5,833 nt of DNA, taken from Desulfobulbus sp. Lineage in GTDB: Bacteria > Pseudomonadota > Gammaproteobacteria > Burkholderiales > Rhodocyclaceae. Numbering within the stretch: the stretch's first letter is position 1; the number at the start of each line of letters is the position of its first letter. A program made the position numbers and the translations under genes. Of the stretch, positions 1-5,833 are shown piece after piece. The notes beneath the pieces were generated by a model. It saw only the letters and a list, made by a program, of their open reading frames with translations, was not told the origin of the DNA and did not search any database. Location: assembly GCA_009782025.1 (NCBI GenBank), contig WQUQ01000112.1, positions 1 through 5,833 on the forward strand. Direction: 5' to 3'.

Positions 1-8
1 CCTCTACA

Positions 9-87
9 GTCATGCTGCGCGTAGTCGCAGCATCCATGCGGTTTGTGGATTCTGCGACTACGCTTCGCTACGCGCAGAATGACAAAC
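9..87. repeat. Pair of inverted hairpin repeats (REP/BIME-like palindromic intergenic element)
   Basis: The arms at 9-35 and 47-83 are imperfect inverted copies of each other, separated by an 11-base spacer. Each arm is also a hairpin by itself. On the left, 12-19 pairs with 26-33 (8 bp, 6-base loop). On the right, 49-56 pairs with 73-80 (8 bp, 16-base loop), and a further outer stem pairs 41-46 with 82-87 across a small internal loop. The arms differ by two substitutions that keep pairing within each hairpin, and by a 10-base insertion in the right arm. Two palindromes in opposite orientation in an intergenic region resemble REP/BIME elements of proteobacteria, which are often mobilised by RAYT transposases. 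No transposase is visible here and copy number cannot be judged from one window. It could instead be a transcription or RNA-processing element for an unseen gene to the left. Confidence 0.7.
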
Positions 88-140
88 TCCTTAAGTGAAC
101 TGTATTGGGTCAAGACCAGCCCTACCGGGCTTCGGCGCTT

Positions 141-168
141 TTGCCAGCCGATATTCTTCATGTAATGT
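141..168 (+). promoter_or_regulatory. Weak candidate sigma70 promoter for the exported hydrolase gene
   Basis: TTGCCA at 141-146 matches the -35 consensus at five of six positions. After a 16-base spacer, TAATGT at 163-168 matches the -10 consensus at only three of six. TATTCT at 152-157 is a better -10 but has no good -35 at the right distance. The site lies in the AT-richer stretch just before the gene and after the repeat, where a promoter is expected. This is positional inference; no operator was recognised. Confidence 0.22.
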
Positions 169-183
169 ACAGTTGGAAATTTT

Positions 184-194
184 CGGGGGCGGCA
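184..194 (+). promoter_or_regulatory. Probable ribosome binding site supporting the start at 195
   Basis: A purine-rich CGGGGG run at 184-189 ends five bases before the ATG at 195. It is not a canonical AGGAGG, but together with the signal peptide that starts at this ATG it favours 195 over the in-frame ATGs at 105 and 165. Confidence 0.45.
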
Positions 195-1754
195 ATGAAC
201 AAGTTGATGGCAGCCGGTCTGCTCGGCGGGGCGCTGGTTTTTTCCGCGCTGCCGGCATGGGCCGGGGATGCGCCGGCGCCGGTCGCCGCCATCGAGGTTT
301 GCGCCGGTGACGCCGCGGGCGACTCGGCGATCTTCAGCGAAACAGGCCACGCCAGCCGACCGGTTGGCGATGCCGCCGATTTCGCGCGCGTCGATATGCC
401 GGCCCAGGTCGGTCATTTTCAGACCCTGGCTGAGGAAACGCTCGGCCTGCGCGAGCAGGCCATCGAATTCCTGACCGATTTGCAAGCCGCCGAGGCCCGT
501 AACGAACCGCTATCCGGCGCGCAGTTGCGCCAACTGAACGCCGGCGCGGCGGTTTTGCTCGAACAGCGCCGGGCGCTCCTGGCCCTGACCAGCCGCTACG
601 AGTGCTGGCTGACGGTGCCGCCGCCCGCCGATCCGGCGCTGGCGCGGGTGCAGGCAACCGGCATCACGATGTCGCTGGCGGCGGCGCTGCTGCTCTACGA
701 CAACTATCTGACCGCCGTCGGCCTGTACCGGGCGATGCCCGCGCTGCGCCAGCACCTGAGCAGCAACGACGCCATTTCGCTGGCCGAGATGACGGACATC
801 TCGGCGGCTTTCGCCTCGGCGGCCAATCGTTTGCGGGTGCGGCGCGGGCTGATCTGGTACGAGAAACACGGCCGCCCGCTGCTGGCCGATTCGGCCAATG
901 CCGATGAGCGCTACGTCGCCGCCCTGGTCGATCAGAGCCTGTCCTACAACATGATTCGGCGGATCCATCCGGTCGATTACGCCGGCAATCTGATGGGCTT
1001 CTTCGGCGTGCTCTCGGTCGATACCCTGAATCAACTGAAAACCGAGGGCGTCAATTTTCTCAGCATGGCGTTCGGCAATGCCATCGGCCTGGTTGAAACG
1101 CGGCGCGGCAAGCTCGACGGCCAGGCCGAGGTGCTCGCCAGGGTCGGCGGCGCGCTGCGGGCCGGCGACATCCTGCTGGAAAAAACGCCGTTCCGCCTGA
1201 CCGACACCTTCATTCCCGGCCACTGGGGGCATGCCGCGATATGGATCGGCAACGAGCCGGAACTGCGCGAACTGGGCATCTGGGACGATCCGGCGGTGCA
1301 GCCCTACCAGGCCCGCATCCGCGACGGACGCGGCGTCGTCGAGGCGCTGCGCAGCGGCGTCAAGATGAACACGCTGGCCCATTTCATCAATGTCGACGAC
1401 CTGGCCGTGTTGCGGTCGCGCGTCGCCAGCCCGGCGGAGCGGCGGGAGGTGGTGGTGCAGGCGCTGCGTCTGGTCGGCAAACCCTACGATTTCAATTTCG
1501 ATGTCGAGTCGACCGACCGCATCGTCTGTTCCGAGCTGGTCTATCACGCCTACGGCAACATCCGCTGGCCGACGGAGCGCCACCTCGGCCGGGCAACCAT
1601 CAGCCCGGACAACGTCGCCGTGCTCGCCACCGGCGACGGGCCGTTCACCGTGACCGCGCTCTACCACGATGGCCGCGAAATCGGCGAGGAACCGGAGCGT
1701 TATCTCGAATCGCTGGTGCAGCGCGAGGTGGTCAGGCTCGCCCACGGCGAATAG
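195..1754 (+). CDS. Exported YiiX/YebB-like NlpC/P60-type cysteine hydrolase
   Basis: The product is 519 residues. Residues 1-23 form a Sec signal peptide: a basic start, a hydrophobic core and an AWA/GD cleavage site, so the protein should be periplasmic or otherwise exported. No lipobox cysteine follows the cleavage site. Residues 24 to about 315 are helix-rich and not assigned to any family I recognise. Residues about 320-480 match the circularly permuted NlpC/P60 (YiiX/YebB) fold: GDILL at 324-328, GHWGHAAIW at 342-350 with candidate catalytic histidines 343 and 346, Glu383, then GKPYDF at 428-433 and CSEL with the likely nucleophile Cys445. In this fold the histidine precedes the cysteine, as seen here. 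Relatives are predicted to cleave peptide or acyl bonds; the substrate is unknown. The only other cysteines, Cys36 and Cys137, could form a disulfide. The start at 195 is chosen because the signal peptide begins there. The last 23 bases overlap the 3' end of lnt on the other strand. Confidence 0.85.
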   Translation: MNKLMAAGLLGGALVFSALPAWAGDAPAPVAAIEVCAGDAAGDSAIFSETGHASRPVGDAADFARVDMPAQVGHFQTLAEETLGLREQAIEFLTDLQAAEARNEPLSGAQLRQLNAGAAVLLEQRRALLALTSRYECWLTVPPPADPALARVQATGITMSLAAALLLYDNYLTAVGLYRAMPALRQHLSSNDAISLAEMTDISAAFASAANRLRVRRGLIWYEKHGRPLLADSANADERYVAALVDQSLSYNMIRRIHPVDYAGNLMGFFGVLSVDTLNQLKTEGVNFLSMAFGNAIGLVETRRGKLDGQAEVLARVGGALRAGDILLEKTPFRLTDTFIPGHWGHAAIWIGNEPELRELGIWDDPAVQPYQARIRDGRGVVEALRSGVKMNTLAHFINVDDLAVLRSRVASPAERREVVVQALRLVGKPYDFNFDVESTDRIVCSELVYHAYGNIRWPTERHLGRATISPDNVAVLATGDGPFTVTALYHDGREIGEEPERYLESLVQREVVRLAHGE

Positions 1755-3192
1755 CCGCCGCCAGCGCCAGCAGCATCAGCGCCAGGGCCGGCCCGTTGCC
1801 GAAGCGGGCGTAGGGCGTCAGCCCCTGGTAAGCCGTGACCTCGGCTTGCAGCACGCCCTGCGTGAAGGGCGGCAGTTGGGCAGTGACGGTGCCATCCGGC
1901 GCGATGATCGCGGTCATGCCGGTGTTGGTCGCGCGCAGCATCGGCCGGCCGCTTTCCAGGGCGCGCAGACGGGCGATCTGCAAATGCTGCGGCTGCGCCA
2001 GCGACCGGCCGAACCAGGCGGTGTTGGAGAGATTGGCGAGGATGCCGGCCTGCGGCGCGGCGGCGATGATTTCCTCGGCGAAAGCATCCTCGTAGCAGAT
2101 ATTGACCGCCACCTGGCGGCCAGCCACTTGCAGCGGCGGCTGCCGCTGCGGGCCGCGCGTGAACGACGACATCGGGATGGTCGCCCATTGCATGAACCAC
2201 GAGAAACCGGGCGGAATCGTTTCGCCGAATGGCACCAGATGCATCTTGCTGTAAATCTGCGACGGCGAGCGGCCCAGGCTCAGGGCGCTGTTCCAGTATT
2301 GCCCGCCGTCGCCGGTCAGCGTGCCGAGAATCAGGTCACCGCCGTGTTCGGCAGCGGCCGCCTTCAGCGCCTCGACGTAAGCCGGCGGCAGTTGCTCGAA
2401 GAAAATCGGGATGGCCGTTTCCGGCAGCAGGATCAGTTGCGCCGGATGCGCCGCGACCAGTTCGCGGTAGAGGTTGAGCGTGCGCACCAGAGCCTCCGGG
2501 CGGAATTTCATCTCCTGCGGCACGTTGCCCTGGATCAACGCGACGCGGATCGGCGCGCCGTCGGGCGTCGTCCACGCCACCTGGCGCAGACCAAAGCCAG
2601 CGGCAAGGATGACGGCAACCGCCAGCGCGCCGCGCCAACGGCAGAGGAGCAGGGCGCCGCACAGCACGGCCAGCAGCGACAGGCCGTGTACGCCGATCAG
2701 CGGGGCAAAGCCGGCCAAAGGACTCGGCGGCGTCTGCGAGTAGCCAACGGCCAGCCAGGGAAAGCCGGTGAACAACCAGCCGCGCAGCCAGTCGCCGCCG
2801 GCGACGAGAGCGGCGAAAAACAGCGCCTGCCGCCACGCCGCCGCCGGTTGCCAGCGCTTGAAGGCGGCAGCGGCAAGCAGCGGGAACAGCGCCAACACGG
2901 CGCAGAACAGGAAGGCGGCAAAGCCGGCCAGCCACCAGGGCATGCCGCCGAAAACCGAGAGGCTGACATAAACCCAGGAGACGCCGCAGAGAAAGAAACC
3001 AAGGCCGAAAACGAAACCGCACAGCGCCGCCTGGCGGACATCGGCAGCGCTGCGCAGCAACAACAGCAGACCGAGCCAGACCAGGGGCGTCAGCCAGAAT
3101 TGCTCGAAGGGGGCGAAAGCCAGCACGCCGACCGCGCCGAGGCCGGCACTGGCCAGCAAGCGGAGCGCGGGGCTGGAGTGATTTTGAGTCAT
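1732..3192 (-). CDS. lnt: Apolipoprotein N-acyltransferase
   Basis: Lnt moves an acyl chain from a phospholipid to the N-terminal cysteine of apolipoproteins in the inner membrane, the last step of lipoprotein maturation after Lgt and LspA. The product is 486 residues (E. coli Lnt has 512). Seven hydrophobic segments lie at roughly 10-28, 33-47, 56-79, 85-112, 122-138, 161-183 and 187-203, followed by a periplasmic nitrilase-like domain (about 215-455) and a final membrane helix near 467-481. The catalytic triad is present: Glu258 in LLPET, Lys316 in YSKMHLVPFGE and Cys366 in NICYED, matching E. coli Glu267, Lys335 and Cys387. The SNTAWFG and RALESGRP motifs near 389 and 410 are also typical. 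The start at 3192 is chosen because the hydrophobic segment follows it; the frame stays open to an ATG at 3279, inside the upstream gene. The ribosome site is poor (AGG three bases before the ATG). A weak promoter (TTGAGC, 16 bases, TATCAA, at 3252-3279) lies in the end of the upstream gene, so transcription may be shared or separate. Confidence 0.96.
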   Translation of the reverse strand: MTQNHSSPALRLLASAGLGAVGVLAFAPFEQFWLTPLVWLGLLLLLRSAADVRQAALCGFVFGLGFFLCGVSWVYVSLSVFGGMPWWLAGFAAFLFCAVLALFPLLAAAAFKRWQPAAAWRQALFFAALVAGGDWLRGWLFTGFPWLAVGYSQTPPSPLAGFAPLIGVHGLSLLAVLCGALLLCRWRGALAVAVILAAGFGLRQVAWTTPDGAPIRVALIQGNVPQEMKFRPEALVRTLNLYRELVAAHPAQLILLPETAIPIFFEQLPPAYVEALKAAAAEHGGDLILGTLTGDGGQYWNSALSLGRSPSQIYSKMHLVPFGETIPPGFSWFMQWATIPMSSFTRGPQRQPPLQVAGRQVAVNICYEDAFAEEIIAAAPQAGILANLSNTAWFGRSLAQPQHLQIARLRALESGRPMLRATNTGMTAIIAPDGTVTAQLPPFTQGVLQAEVTAYQGLTPYARFGNGPALALMLLALAAAIRRGRA

Positions 3193-3216
3193 CAACCTGA
3201 AAACTTGAGTTGGACA

Positions 3217-3238
3217 CGCCCGATGTCCTGCTCGGGCG
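3217..3238 (-). other. Intergenic GC-rich hairpin between the helicase gene and lnt
   Basis: CGCCCGA at 3217-3223 and TCGGGCG at 3232-3238 form a perfect 7-bp stem with an 8-base loop, within the only non-coding sequence between the two minus-strand genes. It starts a few bases after the helicase stop codon. No clear T-run follows on the minus strand, so it is not a convincing intrinsic terminator. It may be a weak terminator, an attenuating structure or an mRNA-protecting stem. GC-rich sequence makes such a short stem possible by chance. Confidence 0.4.
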
Positions 3239-3244
3239 CGTAGC

Positions 3245-5833
3245 CTAACTGTTGATAGCGTGCGCAATCTGCTGCTCAATATCCCGCCCCGCCTCGTCCT
3301 TGTCGCTAGGCATCAAATAAATCCCGTTAGGATACTTGCGCGCCCAGAGTTCACCCACGGCGCGCTTGGCTTGGTTTTTCGGATGATCGTAGCGATCCTC
3401 GCCCTTGTACTCAATAACGAAGATGCGACCATCCTTTAGTCTTGCAATAAAGTCGGGATAGGTGAAACCAGTTGCCGTTGGAAAACGGAATTGTGAAGGA
3501 TGCGCCAGATTGCGCACCCACACCTCCACATCGGGATTGCCTTCAATCGCCAGTGCACAAAGATACTCTTCTGCCGGTTTGCCGTCCTTTCGGCGATATG
3601 GCAAATCCCCAGGCGCCGCGTAATAGTGCTTCTTCCATTCCATCGGCGCGGGACAATGCGAACGCGCGGGATAAGCCATGCGCTCGAACGTGAACACCAC
3701 GGCGGGATCAACCACCACCTCTTCCAGTTCAAACAGGCTTTGATGCGCCCGATTGCTGCGCTTGCTGCGCGCCTCATCGAGCAGCGCCTGCAAGCGTCGC
3801 GCAATGATGAAACGCCCGCGCACCAGTTGCCCCAGGCTGTAGCCCTTGTGTTTCAACGGCGCGATGGCCTGCACGATCCACTCGATCATGGTTTCCTGGC
3901 GCACATCGTTCTGGACGATCTTGTTTTCCAGCCATACCAGCAAGTCGGCCTCAAGCCAATCGCCGGTCAAACCGGCCAGATACTCGGTCTGCGGTTCTGG
4001 AACCATGTTCATCTTGACCGTCTGCTCGCCGATGTCGATTTCCCAGGTCTTCGTGCGCGCATCGAAGGTCAGTGTATCCAGCGTACCCGCTGTATCTGCC
4101 GGGTTCCAGAATCCGTCCTCCACCAGCAAATCATTTGCCGCCGGCAGCACATAATCGCCAAACTTGATCGACAACTGGGGCACTTCAAACTTCACGCCCT
4201 TCTGTGCGGGCGTTTCACGCAAGCGGGCGCGGGTGTTATGTTGCTCCAGCGAAGTGCGAACCTGCTCCCTGGTCTTGCCCGTGAACACCCTGGCGATAGC
4301 TTCGACGCTTTCCGGCTGGATTGCGCCCGTGACCACCACATCGAACTTGCCTTCTTCGTTGGCAGGCTGGATGGCGATATTGCGCAAGTCGCCCGCTGGC
4401 ACATTCGCCAAGTCCGGTTTTTTCGTTGTCGAGAAACGCAGCGTTTCAACTTTCAGCGCCGGATGTTCGCCATCGCCGCCAAGCAACGATTGCGGAACCG
4501 GCAGGCTCTGTGCGGCTTCCAGCCGCGAAAAGCCCATGCTTTCCAGATGATCGGTGAACTCGATCGCCTTCGCGCCAAAGTACGGCGACACCACATGCGC
4601 ATACGCCTTGTTCAGCGCCGCCTGTTGGCGCGTGCGTGCGTAGGGCATACGCAATACGCGCCCGAGCAACTGCTCGATGGCAGTGGCCGATTTTGTGCCG
4701 GATACGGAACACAACACATAGGCAAACGAACAATCCCAGCCTTCTTTCAGCGCCTCCATCGTGATGATGATGCGCACCGGGCAATCGGGAGCAAACAGAT
4801 CAACGCCGTCCAGTTCGCGCTGATCGCCGGTTGCGATGCGCACCCAGCTTTTGTCGATGCGCTCGCCGTCCTCTCCGGTCAAATGTTCGTAAATCGCATC
4901 GACCGTCGCCTCGCCGCCCTTATGTTCAGCCTGAATCAGCAAGATGGGGCGGACGTAATCCGGTTCTTTTTTGGCGATTTCTTCCAGTTCCTGCCGCCGC
5001 AGCAGCGCATGGCGCAGGGCAACATCCCAGCCGCTCAAGTGTTCTTCCAGCAGCACCGGCAGTTTTATCATTTCTTCCGCGAACAACTGCGAGGCTGACA
5101 CGCGCACCAAGATATTGCTGGCGCTCATGTCTGGCGTGGCGGTTAGCTCGATGATGGCGCTGGGCGCAAGGCGCTGATACACCGTGCCGGATAACTCACT
5201 GGTCGCGTTATGCGCCTCGTCGGTAATCACCAGTGGGCGGTATAGCCGCAGCAGGTTGGCGAACGAAAAGCGCGGCCCCTTGCCGTTTTCGGTCTGTTCC
5301 AGTTCCGGCAATACCTTGTCTTTCGGCAAGGCGATGAAGTGCCGATCCAGCGCCTCCTTGTGCGCGTAAAAATCGCGGATGTCGATGTCGTGCACGCGCG
5401 CCGCCGCCATCGTTGCCACCACGATGCAGGTACGGTTGGCCAGTTCCTGCGGCGTCAGTTGTTCGATGTCATCGCTATCGAACACCGAGACTTGCCCGCC
5501 AAACGCATCGTCCAGTTCCCGCCGGTATGGATGGCGGCGGTTTTTCAAGGCATCCAGCGTTTGTTGCTTGATGGTGCGGCTGGGCACGAGCCACATCACC
5601 AGCGGTTTGTCCTGTTCCAGCCAGTTGTTCGCCGCACAGCGGATGAAATGCGCGCCCATCAGCGTCTTGCCGCCGCCGGTGGGGATGCGGATGGCGACAT
5701 ACGGCACATTGTGCAACCCCGCCAACTGCGAACCGTCCTTGTCGCGCAACGGGCGGTATTCCGGCGTCAACATGGTTTTGGCGTCCGGGTGCGCGTGCGC
5801 GGCAAACGCTTCGGCAATGCCTTTTTCCTGTGC
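3245..5833 (-). CDS. Type III restriction Res-like helicase-nuclease (5' end missing)
   Basis: This is a superfamily 2 ATP-dependent helicase/translocase fused to a nuclease domain, most likely for restriction of foreign DNA. Numbering from the ATG at 5773: Walker A PTGGGKT at 31-37, motif Ia LVPSRT at 62-67, DEAH at 185-188, motif III TAT at 211-213, motif V region with EGWD at 344-347, and motif VI QLLGRVLR at 368-375. A spacer of about 300 residues follows. Near the C-terminus PD at 773-774 and EYK at 788-790 form a PD-(D/E)XK nuclease motif, so both activities look intact. The frame is open for 20 more codons upstream of 5773 to the window edge, and the P-loop lies only 30 residues after that ATG, so the true start is almost certainly beyond 5833; 862 residues are visible. 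Type III Res subunits are usually about 900-1000 residues and pair with a Mod methyltransferase, which is not in view. It could also be a standalone defence helicase. Composition is less GC-rich than its neighbours, suggesting transfer. Confidence 0.88.
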   Translation of the reverse strand, partial: AQEKGIAEAFAAHAHPDAKTMLTPEYRPLRDKDGSQLAGLHNVPYVAIRIPTGGGKTLMGAHFIRCAANNWLEQDKPLVMWLVPSRTIKQQTLDALKNRRHPYRRELDDAFGGQVSVFDSDDIEQLTPQELANRTCIVVATMAAARVHDIDIRDFYAHKEALDRHFIALPKDKVLPELEQTENGKGPRFSFANLLRLYRPLVITDEAHNATSELSGTVYQRLAPSAIIELTATPDMSASNILVRVSASQLFAEEMIKLPVLLEEHLSGWDVALRHALLRRQELEEIAKKEPDYVRPILLIQAEHKGGEATVDAIYEHLTGEDGERIDKSWVRIATGDQRELDGVDLFAPDCPVRIIITMEALKEGWDCSFAYVLCSVSGTKSATAIEQLLGRVLRMPYARTRQQAALNKAYAHVVSPYFGAKAIEFTDHLESMGFSRLEAAQSLPVPQSLLGGDGEHPALKVETLRFSTTKKPDLANVPAGDLRNIAIQPANEEGKFDVVVTGAIQPESVEAIARVFTGKTREQVRTSLEQHNTRARLRETPAQKGVKFEVPQLSIKFGDYVLPAANDLLVEDGFWNPADTAGTLDTLTFDARTKTWEIDIGEQTVKMNMVPEPQTEYLAGLTGDWLEADLLVWLENKIVQNDVRQETMIEWIVQAIAPLKHKGYSLGQLVRGRFIIARRLQALLDEARSKRSNRAHQSLFELEEVVVDPAVVFTFERMAYPARSHCPAPMEWKKHYYAAPGDLPYRRKDGKPAEEYLCALAIEGNPDVEVWVRNLAHPSQFRFPTATGFTYPDFIARLKDGRIFVIEYKGEDRYDHPKNQAKRAVGELWARKYPNGIYLMPSDKDEAGRDIEQQIAHAINS

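Noticed and set aside
9..87. CRISPR-like repeat array
   Set aside because: There are only two repeat units and they are inverted, not direct, with an 11-base spacer; no cas gene is present.
98..174. 7-base inverted repeat AACTGTA (98-104) / TACAGTT (168-174), considered as ends of a miniature transposon
   Set aside because: The repeats are short, there is no target-site duplication that I can see, and the 63 bases between show no other structure. Chance is sufficient.
105..194. Upstream start for the hydrolase at 105 or 165
   Set aside because: Either start would put 10-30 non-hydrophobic residues before the signal peptide. The ATG at 195 begins a textbook signal sequence and has a purine-rich run just upstream.
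510..1745. Minus-strand open frame of 411 codons opposite the hydrolase gene
   Set aside because: Antisense to a protein with a signal peptide and clear catalytic motifs; the translation shows no domain of its own.
1785..1794. Perfect 10-base palindrome GGGCCGGCCC, considered as a terminator stem for the convergent genes
   Set aside because: It lies inside the lnt coding sequence, has no loop and no T-run, and is expected by chance at this GC content.
1669..3243. Long plus-strand open frame of 524 codons opposite lnt
   Set aside because: It lies antisense to an unmistakable Lnt with intact catalytic residues. The translation is Gln/Arg/Ala-rich with no recognisable motif, as expected for a shadow frame in GC-rich coding DNA.
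3193..3279. Extended lnt start at 3279
   Set aside because: It would overlap the helicase 3' end and add an Arg-rich N-terminus unlike Lnt. The start at 3192 leads directly into the first membrane segment.
3500..5098. Plus-strand open frame of 532 codons opposite the helicase gene
   Set aside because: It mirrors the helicase coding sequence, has no recognisable domain, and is rich in His/Arg/Gln in the way antisense frames often are.

Overview
The window reads as chromosomal DNA of a GC-rich Gram-negative proteobacterium. An apolipoprotein N-acyltransferase gene shows that it has an outer membrane. The base composition and a palindromic intergenic repeat at the left edge would fit a betaproteobacterium, perhaps Rhodocyclales-like, but that placement is inference.

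Layout: (1) Bases 1-194 hold no gene. They carry a pair of inverted hairpin repeats (9-87), then a weak candidate promoter and ribosome binding site. (2) Bases 195-1754 (+) encode an exported protein of 519 residues with a C-terminal YiiX/YebB-type (circularly permuted NlpC/P60) cysteine-hydrolase domain. (3) Bases 1732-3192 (-) encode Lnt, the last enzyme of lipoprotein maturation, with its catalytic Glu, Lys and Cys in place. Its 3' end overlaps the hydrolase gene tail-to-tail by 23 bases. (4) Bases 3193-3244 are a short intergenic spacer with a GC-rich hairpin. (5) Bases 3245-5833 (-) encode a large superfamily 2 helicase with a C-terminal PD-(D/E)XK nuclease motif, of the type III restriction Res kind. 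Its reading frame is still open at base 5833, so the 5' end of the gene lies outside the window.

How they may work together: Lnt and the exported hydrolase are both cell-envelope proteins, but they converge and are not one operon. The helicase-nuclease is most likely a DNA-defence protein whose partner, such as a modification methyltransferase, would lie to the right of the window. It reads in the same direction as lnt, 52 bases upstream, and is visibly less GC-rich than the two genes to its left. This suggests an accessory gene inserted next to lnt.

No fully new system can be shown from this window alone. The best leads are the covarying hairpin pair at the left edge and the incomplete helicase-nuclease locus at the right edge.
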